This document shows, in pieces, positions 57,401 through 62,480 of a stretch of DNA of 64,000 bases; within the stretch, counting starts at the first letter, position 1, and every line of letters begins with the position of its first letter. The notes below the pieces were generated by a model. The model was not told the origin of the DNA. It did no database searches and saw only the letters and a list, made by a program, of their open reading frames with translations. The stretch is from NCBI GenBank assembly GCA_016169945.1, contig JADLSH010000379.1, forward strand, positions 3,438,001 through 3,502,000. The letters are read 5' to 3'. Both the position numbers and the translations under genes were made by a program. Source of the stretch: Trachythela sp. YZ-2020 (taxonomy: Eukaryota > Cnidaria > Anthozoa > Malacalcyonacea > Clavulariidae).

Positions 57401-60400
57401 TATGGTGAAATGTGATGTGGTATGGTACAGTGTGATGTGTTGTGATGTGATGTGGTGTGGTGTTGTGTGGTATGGTAATGGTATGGTATGGTATGGTATT
57501 GTTTGGTATGGCATGATATAAGGTATCGTATTGTGATTTGGTATAGTATGTGTTAGAGTTAGGATTCATCATTCTCTCTCTCTAACTTCTTACAGTTAAC
57601 ACAATTGCTGAACCAAATGGTGGTGAACTTCAGCAGCACAAAGTCGACATCAGACCTAACCAAAGCTCAACTTATGTTACAAGACCACTTGGCCTCGTAC
57701 GAGACAGTATTAGATCAATATAACTTCACAGTGCGCTGTGGCCACGATATTTTGACGAAATCAGAGAATGATGCGGCTGTAAGCGTGTCTCGAGAACAGA
57801 TCAAGAGATATGTAGATCAAGCAGATAGTCGCAAGGAGGAGTGGTTGAATCTCTGGGAACATCATAAGACAAAACTACAGGAGAGCATTAAGCTGTGTGA
57901 ATTTGAACAGAGGATTAATCAGGTGACTAGTCATAAAATGCTTTTTAAACTACATAGTAGATAGGTTTTACCTGGAGCCTGGAGCAGATGGTGCTCAGCC
58001 AGCGGTTATTAGAGTGAGGAGTCTTGTACTTAGAGGCAAACAAGATCCTGCCTGTTGCAATATTAGGTGAACATATTCCCTTGTTATAATATGTACTATG
58101 CTTTTGTTTAGGTCAACATTGAAATTGAAGAACACAACAGAGCCTTGCTGGCAGTAAACAACAAGTACGGAGAGAATTTGATGGAATCTGTCTCGCTTTT
58201 GAAGGACTCTGATCTTTTCTTGGAATCTGTAAAGGTTGGGAGTGTTTTGTTTTATGCCCAATCTTACATTAATTTGCGTGTCAGCCATATAGGCAAATAC
58301 TGTATCACACTTTACTATAACATACAATGCCATGTTTTACCATACCATACCATACCATACCATACCATACCATACCATACCATACCATACCATACCATAC
58401 CATACCATACCATACCATACCATGCCATGCCATGCCATGCCATGCCATGCCATGCCATGCCATGCCATGCCATGCCATACCATACCACATCTGACTTCCT
58501 TCCTATTTCTCATACCAACTAGCCCTGTGACGTGGCAGTAAATGAACTGATGACAGAAGCAGATGAACTTGTAAGAGAGAAGCACCACGATGCTGTCAAC
58601 ATTCAAAGAAAAGTTTCCTCAGTTGAGAAAAGATGGCAAAGATTTCTGACAAATATCGAAGAATACAGAGGACTGTTGGAAGCTGCAGTCGAATTTTACC
58701 AACTCTATGAACAAGTAGGCTACGAAATTTTACTTTTTATGAACTTTAATTAACGAGGTATCGTTATAAGCCACCGTGGTTTCTGGTTTGTGTTTGAACT
58801 ACCTGAAAAAGATATCTCAAACGTGTGGGTCCAGTGTAGGTAGTCTATCTACAATAAGCTAACCGCGGTTTGTGTCTGAACTACCTGAAAACGATATCTC
58901 AAACGTGGTGGTCCAGTGTAGGTAGTATTCTACAATAAGCTGTCGTGGTTTGTGTCTGAACTACCTGAAAACGATATCTCAAACGTGGGGGCCCAGTGTA
59001 GGTAGTATTCTGCAATAGGCTAACCGCGGTTTGTGTCTGAACTACCTGAAAACGATATCTCAAACGTGGGAGCCCAGTATGGGCAGTGTTCTAGAATAAG
59101 TTGCCATGGTTTGTGTCTCAACTACCGTACCACAGAGTAGAAACTATACAGGTGGAACTCAGCCTAAAAAGTGTAACCGGCCGCTATTCTGTCTGATGAT
59201 GACTAATATAGAGTCGAAAATTTACAGTCTCTCAAACTCGTCTTGTTTTATTCATATTTTGTATTTCAAAATGACATTGTTCTTCGGAATTTGTTTTTTT
59301 CTTTATTTTCTTAAATTGTCGGCCGGCCGCCATGTTCCTTAGCCAGTGCGGTAACGAGAGGCATTCACCCCCCCGAACAAAATGGCGGCCGATATTTTAG
59401 AAGAATAACCGACATAAGAAACACTTGTTATTTTCTTTATAACGGTTTGCCTTGATTGAAGTTGTGATTAAGAACATTAAATAGTTAACTCGAATTTTTG
59501 CGGTATTTTTACGTCTAAAAATGCCCGCCATTTTCAATGTTTTCGGGGGTGTGAGCCTCTCCTTTGACCTTTGCGCACTGGCTAAGCATCGGTTACGCTC
59601 AATACATTAGGATTTGATACACAGTTCCGCCTCTGTATAGTTTGTACTCTGTGACCGTACGCTTACGCTTCTCTACACAAATTCAGATGTATTTTTAAAA
59701 TGTTATTTTGTAGTCGGAGACATGGCTCACAGACAGCGAGCACTTTCTAAATACAACGCGAACAGATGCAAAACAATGTCGCTCAGAAGACGAGCTAATT
59801 AAACAACTTCAGAATCTCATCGAGTTTGTGAAACCTGGTTGTGTACGTCAAGATGGTCGCGTCTTGAAACTCGGAGAACTGGCATCGAAGTTAGGAGACG
59901 AGCAGCAGAGAAAGCAAGTCAGAGACCTGGTGACGAAACATAAACGGATTTTATTGTTATTTAAGCGGCTTGAGCAGAGATTACGACGCATGGCTGATGA
60001 AGTTCGGTTGTGTGAAGCTGAAGGCCGAGAAATCCAGGTTAGTAAGCATCAAGCTTTATGCCTGATATCTTGAAGTATATTCTTACTATTACTGGGTAGC
60101 TCCGTCAGTTTTAGACAAGTTTTGTCTAAGCTGTTTTCCCTAGAGGTCCAGCAACAGCGGTCGCTTCCAGGGTTACTGCAGGAGGAAACCTCGACTAAAC
60201 TAACTATATATATACTGGATAGCTCTATCAGTTCTAAACAATGGTCCCTAGAGGTCCAGTAAGGGTCGTCTCCTGTTGGTCAAGTGTTACTACAGGAGGA
60301 AACTGTAATCCCAGAGAAACCTTTGCGGTATCAAAATGGAAGCACTTTTCCCACATGTGACTGAGGTGAAATTATAATTAGACATCTGTATACTGCAGGA

Positions 60401-62480
60401 ATCGACCCCCAAGTTGCAAGGAAATTGTCCTTCGTTCAGCATGGCCTGTATTTATTTTTTTTATTTCCAGTTTGAAATGTCAAGTCCGGAAGCCTCTGAT
60501 GACGAAATACTTTCCAATCTCCACGATTCCTCGCTGCACGATCTCAGTTCCGAGCCTGCGTTTGGTTACACTACAGCAAGCGGTCAGCCGGTTGTCATGA
60601 CAGTGGATCGCGTCAGCACTTTCAAACGAAAGTCGGACGAAAACCTGGAAGAGAGTCTGGGGTATGGCAAAAAACCTCAGGTAGTTGTGAGCGTCCGAAG
60701 CGAAAGGTAATAGTAATAATAACTATAATTAATACTCCACTGGTAGTTTGAAGTGTTCGGTAACTAAAAACAGGCCCGCACTTCAGTGTTTTTAAGTGCA
60801 TTTATTTATATGAGGTTATTAGACGCGCATTACAACTTTGTACATCTCAGTTACATATTACAATTGTACAAAATAAAGCGTTGATGTTTGTGTAACTGTA
60901 AATACGAAATTGTATAACATACACAAACTAATGTCTGCAATAAAGAGGTTGAGTTTATATGTACTTGCTATCTGAGGCCGAGATTTAGTGTCTTTTTCCG
61001 TATTGCAGAGGTGTACGTATTTGAGACGTGTCCGTTTTAGTGAGTTGTCCTCCGCTTTTTAGGCGTGTCGTATTAGAGAAGTGTCCGTATTTTAGGCGTG
61101 TCGTATTAGAGAGGTGTCCGTATTAGAGAAGTGTCCGTATTAGAGAAGTGTCCGTATTAGAGAGGTTCGACTGTAATATCTCTAACTTCAGTTTCTTGAT
61201 TTGTCTAGGTCTGTCGGGCCTCAAGTTGAGAGACAGATGGGACCAATTGTGGACTCCGAGATACAACGCTGGATCCCAGAGGATGCAGAGGGAACTACAG
61301 AGCGAGAGATTGTCTTACGTATACAAGATCAGATCCACGAAAGTTCTCCAGAGTTTTGGTCGACCGAGGGAAACGAGGTTGTTAAAATGGAACTGGGACC
61401 AACTGTTACAGAGGGTCCTATCTTCAGACAACATGTTGAAGTGGAGACCAACCTCGCGGTGGATACAAGCCCTAAGGTCCTTACGAGGTAGGCGTGTGGA
61501 ATACTAGAAAGATAATACCTTTTAGCATTCTATACTATGCTATACCATTAAAATCATACCATACCATACGATATATACCACACCATACCATACAATTCCA
61601 CGCCATATACCGTACCGTACCGTACCGTACCATACCATACCATACAATGGCATACCATGCTGTTCCATACCATACCATTGCCTACCATACCTTACCATAC
61701 CATATTCCACATCACACCACAGGAAACCACACTGCACCATAGAATACTATACCATAAAAATACCATACCATAATATACCACACCATACATACCGTTCCAT
61801 ACCATATATCATACCACACCACACTACCATACCATACCATACCATACCATACCATACCATACCATACCATACCATACCATACCATACCATACCATACCAT
61901 ACCATACCATACCATACGATACCATACGATACCACACCATACCACACCATACCATACCATACCATACCATACCACATCATACAATGCCATACAATAACAA
62001 ATCATACCACATCACACCATACCATACTATACCACACCATACACTCCGTTCCATATCATACCAAAGCATACATACATACAAACCAAACAATCTTATTTTC
62101 ACTAGCAATGAAGATGGAGAAAAAACAGAGTTCACACGAAAGCGTACGTGGGAAACCACGACACGCGAGACGGTCTCGAGTGTGAAGAAAGAAACACGAA
62201 CAGAACTCGAAGTATTTGTCGTGGAAAAATCTCGCAGGATCGGGGATTATATACCGGAGGATGAACCCACTACTGAACGCTTGGAAATTCAAGTGAACTC
62301 AAGTACAGTATTACCTGGAGAAAAGCCTGCACCGGCTCTTGAGGGTAGTGATCAACATACTGAACTGGTTATTGGACATATTAGGCAACCTGTAGCCTTG
62401 GATGAAACTAAGAATGAAATTCAGCAATCTAACGAGAAGATTTGTTTGAGGATTGAGCACGCACTGGGACGCAAAGGAAG
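27207..62480 (+). CDS. SESTD1: Giant SESTD1-like protein: CRAL-TRIO plus about 15 spectrin repeats (3' end missing)
   Basis: Thirty-three coding exons totalling 6,295 bases are visible: 27207-27252, 27391-27453, 27571-27673, 28350-28440, 29368-29481, 30097-30213, 30853-31206, the cassette exons listed in separate entries, then 60471-60706, 61209-61487 and 62106-62480. Phases agree everywhere except at one junction (49319/51329). The N-terminus matches SESTD1: a SEC14 half-domain with GFTIVVDARSEKW, then LRPDAFWERR and LPENFGG. Exons 7-14 match SESTD1 strongly (DVRKLKLQQILQL, STAKGTYDYGEQVVQAA). SESTD1 binds phospholipids and TRPC channels and modulates Wnt/PCP signalling. Here the chain continues with five more cassettes and a tail. 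The last visible exon ends in phase 2, so the gene goes on. A Trio/Kalirin-type GEF domain downstream cannot be excluded, but the core resembles SESTD1 more. Confidence 0.85.
27571..30213 (+). CDS. SESTD1: SESTD1-like exons 3-6: SEC14/CRAL-TRIO domain
   Basis: Exons 27571-27673, 28350-28440, 29368-29481 and 30097-30213. They read LDKNGRQIILIPHY, then VQKKGFTIVVDARSEKWTNF (the central strand and helix of SEC14 domains in SESTD1/Trio/Kalirin), then AAVLILRPDAFWERRKSGRF, and LVKLEQYVDRSQLPENFGG with PQPWIDRRI. The order and spacing are those of the family's lipid-binding domain. The 28350 acceptor was chosen over nearer AGs because only it keeps the phase after 27673. Confidence 0.85.
27674..28349. 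other. Intron 3 of the SESTD1-like gene
   Basis: AT-rich. A degenerate stretch of the CTTGTTGACAAG family lies at about 28065-28190; otherwise nothing is recognised. Confidence 0.5.
28500..29280. repeat. CAY trinucleotide low-complexity block
   Basis: About 780 bases of CAC/CAT/ACC triplets in intron 4 (28441-29367). All six-frame readings here are His/Thr/Ile or Gly/Asp/Val runs and are not genes. Confidence 0.9.
29567..30076. repeat. Two adjacent fold-back MITEs (family B) separated by TAATA
   Basis: Copies 29567-29819 and 29825-30076 each start GGGAGCTTTAGCAGTGACTA and end with its reverse complement; each is a hairpin with arms of about 115 bp. TAATA occurs before the first, between them and after the second (29562-29566, 29820-29824, 30077-30081). 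They lie in intron 5, ending 20 bases before the exon at 30097. Reading frames inside are hairpin shadows. Confidence 0.9.
30853..31206 (+). CDS. SESTD1: SESTD1-like exon 7: first spectrin module (C-type)
   Basis: A 118-codon exon in phase 0 at both ends: long amphipathic helices (ETLNELRQRIEINEE, SLHEQYLHILEQWERK). It equals the third (C) exon of the later cassettes without the preceding A and B exons, and links the CRAL-TRIO domain to cassette 1. Confidence 0.85.
31207..32085. other. Intron 7 of the SESTD1-like gene
   Basis: No clear element. A stretch at about 31700-31790 with GTGCAGTGATAAA units (three copies) resembles, in inverted form, 42040-42080. Confidence 0.4.
32086..35187 (+). 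CDS. SESTD1: Spectrin cassette 1
   Basis: Exons 32086-32208 (A, 41 codons), 33098-33289 (B, 64 codons), and 34579-34690 plus 34940-35187 (C, 120 codons split by a phase-1 intron). A begins VTEWLCGPGEEYL with the helix-A Trp at position 4. C ends DVRKLKLQQILQLRSCERD, a SESTD1 signature. The B donor is read as GTT|GTAAGT (33289/33290); the alternative two codons earlier would remove Val only if phase were kept, so the former is preferred. Confidence 0.85.
32330..33060 (+). repeat. Minisatellite M1 (about 85-90 bp, about 8 copies)
   Basis: Units contain TTCAGGTAGTTCAGACACAA, CAGCTTATTGTAGAATACTA, CACTGGACCCCACGTTTGAG and ATATCTTTTTCAGG. It fills the intron 32209-33097. Same-family arrays lie inverted at 47870-48160 (mixed) and 58770-59125. 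Confidence 0.9.
33318..33445 (-). repeat. S3 SINE head, reverse copy
   Basis: Reverse complement of the tRNA-like head at 11518-11620: GAGAATCGAACTCAAGACTCAGAGG and GCTCTGACGACTGCGCCACCG. Confidence 0.75.
33470..34440 (+). repeat. Minisatellite M2 (about 100 bp, about 9-10 copies)
   Basis: Units contain CTGCATGATCTAACCATGCT, TTACTCAGCAGTGAGTTCTG, TACAACATCAGATCACTTTA and CCAACATTCAAGAACATGTA. Unit order is regular, with divergence at both edges. It fills most of the intron 33290-34578. Confidence 0.9.
35221..35502. repeat. Fold-back MITE (AATTTTTGC family), complete
   Basis: Ends TTACACGAAGCAATTTTTGC and GCAAAAATTGCCTCGTGTAA; interior shares sequence with 1605-1806. Confidence 0.8.
35599..35832. 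repeat. MITE with ACAGAGTAATCACATACAG ends
   Basis: Inverted ends of about 30 bp (CAGAGTAATCACATACAGAG near 35600, CTCTGTATGTGATTACTCTG ending near 35830), flanked by ATAAGAG on both sides. The interior has GCCATGTTCTTAGCCAGT and its inverse. The family B copy at 35838 starts directly after it. Confidence 0.8.
35838..36728. repeat. Family B MITE broken by two insertions
   Basis: Outer copy: 35838-35980, 36369-36458 and a displaced end TTGCTAAAGCTCCC at about 36714-36727. An element with AGGGCTTTCAAAATAA-type ends (35981-36368) is inserted in its loop arm, with TACGAC repeated at both junctions. A second family B copy (36459-36713) is inserted near its right end. A nested pair, comparable to 29567-30076. 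Confidence 0.8.
36790..37708. other. Right part of intron 11
   Basis: 36790-36855 is a SINE 3' segment also present at 3653. (ATTT)n lies at 37012-37030. No gene recognised; short reading frames at 37076-37636 have no family signal. Confidence 0.4.
37709..40284 (+). CDS. SESTD1: Spectrin cassette 2 (end of the vertebrate-SESTD1-equivalent part)
   Basis: Exons 37709-37831 (A, 41 codons), 38717-38908 (B, 64) and 39919-40284 (C, 122). A begins AIAWLKELCDVMMTSHTNVG. A to B reads STAKGTYDYGEQVVQAALVL, matching the SESTD1 AQSTYDYGRQLLQA stretch closely. B ends AAVEFYKNSEK. C contains WEEMWNERLNKLEKL. In vertebrate SESTD1 the protein ends shortly after the region equivalent to this cassette. Confidence 0.87.
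37855..38106. repeat. MITE with GGTATAGACAATTTGC ends
   Basis: Inverted ends GGTGGTATAGACAATTTGCG and GCAAATTGTCTATTGGTGG. It lies just after the A exon of cassette 2. Confidence 0.7.
38106..38665 (+). repeat. S1 SINE with four reiterated tail units
   Basis: Head at about 38112-38170 (GTTAGTGCACGTGCC, CACCTCTGTCATCGGGATCGATTCC), then four units of CTCCTGTAGTAACATTGGACC ... TATCCAGTATAAATAA. The exon at 38717 follows 50 bases later. Confidence 0.8.
39597..39772. repeat. MITE with GTACGTTCACACACAGCG ends
   Basis: Inverted arms of about 45 bp (CACACAGCGATTTGTCGGGC against GCCCGACAAATCGCTGTGTG type). The right edge is CCTTAAG and the left CTAAAGG, so a TTAA-type target is possible but not exact. 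Confidence 0.75.
40420..41340 (+). repeat. S1 and S2 SINE cluster in intron 14
   Basis: 40420-40770: S1 body and three tail units. 40785-40900: S2 core end and tail. 40905-40960: (TTTAG)n, about nine copies. 41130-41340: S2 element with GCTGCACCGGAATCGCAGGG and GGTTCGATTCCTGCC. The inverted arms of this last element are AGTAGAAGGTGTTTTGTAGATGGAATATTCGAACG against CGTTCGAATATTCCATCTACAAAACACCTTCTACT. Confidence 0.75.
41375..47476 (+). CDS. SESTD1: Spectrin cassette 3
   Basis: Exons 41375-41497 (A, 41 codons), 45945-46139 (B, 65) and 47123-47476 (C, 118). A begins IVQWVKDINCEVGLSL. B has a short Ser run (SSSSSS) and ends LLDTSVAFHRSAEE, the heptad-rich helix seen in Trio/Kalirin/SESTD1 repeats. 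C starts FSQRISLVEEQLGQTL. A and B are separated by the largest coding intron, 4.4 kb. Confidence 0.85.
41498..45371. other. Largest intron (4.4 kb), mostly free of known repeats
   Basis: Between 41500 and 45370 I recognise none of the MITE or SINE families that crowd the other introns. The sequence is AT-rich, with only short reading frames without family signal. If the intron were retained, translation would stop at TAA eight codons after 41497. Confidence 0.5.
45372..45482. repeat. Short GAGAGTTGATGAG-family element
   Basis: Ends CCCTGGTCCAACGAGCATGAG and CATCCACGTTTGACGGGGC around ATGAGAGTTGA units. A C run is at about 45556. Confidence 0.75.
45745..47000 (-). repeat. Reverse S1 SINE copies either side of the cassette 3 B exon
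   Basis: 45745-45890 (tail units) before the B exon and 46550-46985 after it. The latter has three tail units, a body fragment and a degraded head at about 46930-46985. Confidence 0.7.
47512..47650. repeat. Near-perfect hairpin MITE
   Basis: AATACATGGGTGC...GGAAATACCAGATTTATTTC...GTTGAACATGATATCTCAC and its inverse lie round a loop of about 20 bases. It starts about 36 bases after the cassette 3 C exon. Confidence 0.8.
47870..48600. repeat. M1 minisatellite units and degenerate CATCAACTCT array
   Basis: 47870-48160 has M1 units in both orientations (GTTTGTGTCTGAAC, GTAGTTCAGACACAAACC). 48225-48560 is a degenerate array of about 12-base TCATCAACTCTC units related to the GAGAGTTGATGAG family. 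Confidence 0.75.
48758..51577 (+). CDS. SESTD1: Spectrin cassette 4 (contains a reading-phase break)
   Basis: Exons 48758-48877 (A, 40 codons), 49129-49319 (B, 191 bases) and 51329-51577 (C, 83 codons, shorter than the others). A begins LLLWLKNEGEEYLGQ. B ends FCERGKR, aligned with FYQSVER and FHRSAEE of sister B exons that end in phase 0 after 192 bases. Here the donor is AAGAG|GTAGGT, so B is one base short and ends in phase 2. C begins TLEKLKKIEDQI, aligned residue for residue with LVGKMDNLEEQL and FSQRISLVEEQL, and requires phase 0. Joined as written, exon C would hit a stop after a few codons. Confidence 0.75.
48915..49455 (-). repeat. Reverse S1 SINE fragments around the cassette 4 B exon
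   Basis: 48915-49072 is the SINE body and head (GGAATCGAACCTCGGTCGCAGAG) just before the exon at 49129. 49337-49455 is a tail unit just after it. Confidence 0.7.
49456..50200. other. Part of intron after 49319
   Basis: AT-rich, no element or coding exon recognised. It was searched by eye for a small exon that could restore phase; none was found. Confidence 0.4.
50211..50595. repeat. MITE with AAGCCCCGTACAGACGAGCAAG ends
   Basis: Inverted ends of about 40 bp (CCCCGTACAGACGAGCAAGT at 50214, ACTTGCTCGTCTGTACGGGG type ending about 50592). Internal inverted copies of TTTTCCTTGACAAG and CTCGTGTGTACGGC. Confidence 0.85.
50705..51212 (-). repeat. Reverse S1 SINE with three tail units
   Basis: Three tail units, then the body, then a head with GGAATCAAACCCCGGTCACAGAGG and ACCACTGTGCCACCGAGG. 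Confidence 0.8.
51838..52365. repeat. Long fold-back, arms about 240 bp
   Basis: Left arm 51865-52080 and right arm 52120-52345 share, inverted, CAGTGAACTCTA, AACTGGAACGATAACT, GAAGCTATTGAAAA and GAAATTTCAAGACTT. The AT-rich centre includes CCATTCGGCCAAAAAATGGC. It lies in the intron before cassette 5. Confidence 0.8.
52505..55249 (+). CDS. SESTD1: Spectrin cassette 5
   Basis: Exons 52505-52627 (A, 41 codons), 53171-53341 (B, 57), and 53849-54022 plus 55070-55249 (C, 58+60 = 118 codons). A begins LHLWTKNVGEHFLAQ. B is seven codons shorter than usual. C starts LVGKMDNLEEQL and continues in the second part with HLDEIWDARREQLERNK. The intron splitting C is phase 0 and at a different place from the C intron of cassette 1, so the two were gained independently. 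Confidence 0.85.
52634..52907. repeat. MITE with CAGTGAACTATAATGCATGG ends
   Basis: Arms of about 100 bp: AGTGAACTATAATGCATGGAA and CGCACCAGAATTCCTTCAA in inverted copies. It begins just after the cassette 5 A exon. Confidence 0.85.
52918..53700 (-). repeat. Reverse S1 SINE copies around the cassette 5 B exon
   Basis: 52918-53100 (body and head) lies before the B exon. 53490-53695 (tail, shortened body, head GTAGTTGAACCCCACTCACAGAG) lies after it. Confidence 0.75.
53696..53804 (+). repeat. 14-bp tandem repeat
   Basis: About eight exact copies of CGTCTGCAAAACAC, starting at the very end of an S1 SINE head and ending about 45 bases before the exon at 53849. Confidence 0.95.
54221..54398. repeat. 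hAT-like MITE with 8-bp target duplication
   Basis: Ends AGGGCTCAAAATAACGGCCG and CGGCCGTTATTTGAGCCC; flanks TGCATTCC at 54213-54220 and 54399-54406. Internal CCGGTCA motifs. Confidence 0.85.
54565..54770. repeat. Fold-back MITE (AGTATGGTTTCG type)
   Basis: Inverted arms TAGTATGGTTTCGAGTGCAATTTGGAAAAA against TTTTTCCAAATTTCACGAGAATCCATACTA, with GTGCAATTTG repeated inside. Confidence 0.75.
55340..55975. repeat. GAGAGTTGATGAG element with nested 335-bp hairpin MITE
   Basis: The outer element begins AGCCCTGGTCAAACGAGGATG and ends TTGTTTGACCAGGGCT. At 55377-55712 a hairpin with ends CATAGTTAATAGAGAGGGCTGG / CCAGCCCTCTCTATTAACTATG type is inserted; its arms share CACGTGTGTATTGTATTTTCAC. Confidence 0.85.
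56285..57922 (+). CDS. SESTD1: Spectrin cassette 6 (with a GC splice donor)
   Basis: Exons 56285-56407 (A, 41 codons), 56745-56936 (B, 64) and 57596-57922 (C, 109). A begins VISWIQSQSEEFFQ and ends KTCAK. The base after its last codon is the donor GCAAGT, giving exactly the expected 123-base exon in phase 0. B ends FYQSVER. C ends WNLWEHHKTKLQES-like, written here WLNLWEHHKTKLQESIKL, then CEFEQRINQ. Confidence 0.86.
56646..56730 (+). repeat. (GTAAC)n pentanucleotide array
   Basis: About 17 exact copies of GTAAC, ending 15 bases before the exon at 56745. Confidence 0.95.
56945..57545 (+). repeat. TGGTA/TTGTA pentanucleotide-derived array
   Basis: About 600 bases of GGTAT, TTGTA and TTGCA pentamers with GAAATATGATAT-type interruptions, filling the intron between cassette 6 B and C exons. 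The apparent reading frames here are repeat artefacts. Confidence 0.95.
58112..60037 (+). CDS. SESTD1: Spectrin cassette 7
   Basis: Exons 58112-58234 (A, 41 codons), 58523-58714 (B, 64) and 59714-60037 (C, 108). A reads VNIEIEEHNRALLAVNNKYG: the length is kept but the Trp at position 4, present in cassettes 1-6, is replaced by Glu. B ends AAVEFYQLYEQ. C ends RLRRMADEVRLCEAEGREIQ. This is the last full cassette. Confidence 0.85.
58337..58485 (+). repeat. (CATAC)n-(CATGC)n-(CATAC)n array
   Basis: About 17 CATAC, about 12 CATGC and two CATAC pentamers, ending 38 bases before the exon at 58523. Confidence 0.95.
58765..59125 (-). repeat. M1 minisatellite, inverted array
   Basis: Four units of GTTTGTGTCTGAACTACCTG, ATATCTCAAACGTGG, CCAGTGTAGGTAGTATTC and TACAATAAGCT, the reverse complement of the array at 32330-33060. 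Confidence 0.9.
59110..59670. repeat. Large MITE with ACAGAGTAGAAACTATACAG ends
   Basis: Inverted ends (CGTACCACAGAGTAGAAACTATACAGGTGGAACT and AGTTCCGCCTCTGTATAGTTTGTACTCTGTGACCGTACG). Inner inverted CTTAGCCAGTGCGGTAACG and GCACTGGCTAAG. Shares GCCATGTTC.TTAGCCAGT with 35599-35832. Confidence 0.75.
60085..60415 (-). repeat. Reverse S1 SINE
   Basis: Two tail units, body (CCACATGTGACTGAGGTG) and head (GGAATCGACCCCCAAGTTGC). It ends about 55 bases before the exon at 60471. Confidence 0.75.
60471..62480 (+). CDS. SESTD1: SESTD1-like C-terminal tail exons (incomplete)
   Basis: Exons 60471-60706, 61209-61487 and 62106-62480, all joined in phase 2, unlike the phase-0 spectrin cassettes. The first is Ser/Asp-rich (SSPEASDDEILSNLHDSSLH) and then VDRVSTFKRKSDENLEES. 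The second and third are rich in Glu, Thr and Val (TEREIVLRIQDQIHESSPEF, VKKETRTELEVFVVEKSRR). No family is recognised; the composition suggests a disordered linker with short beta-prone stretches. It was assigned to the gene because the first exon continues from 60037 in phase 0. An alternative donor at 60680 (CAG|GTAGTT) is possible. Confidence 0.7.
60707..61208. repeat. Tail intron with GTGTCCGTATTAGAG repeat
   Basis: 61010-61175 holds about seven copies of an 18-base unit GTGTCCGTATTAGAGA(A/G). The first part of the intron shows nothing recognisable. Confidence 0.75.
61520..62070 (+). repeat. CATAC pentanucleotide array
   Basis: About 550 bases of CATAC, mostly exact at 61827-61920 and degenerate elsewhere (CACAC, CGTAC, TTCCATAC). 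It fills the intron 61488-62105; reading frames in it are artefacts. Confidence 0.95.

Noticed and set aside
56921..57572. Long - strand frames (177-197 codons) rich in His/Tyr/Thr
   Set aside because: Direct translation of a pentanucleotide array, which stays open in all frames for lack of stops.
61494..62005. Tyr/His- and Trp/Tyr/Gly-rich frames in the CATAC array
   Set aside because: Same artefact; the array fills an intron.
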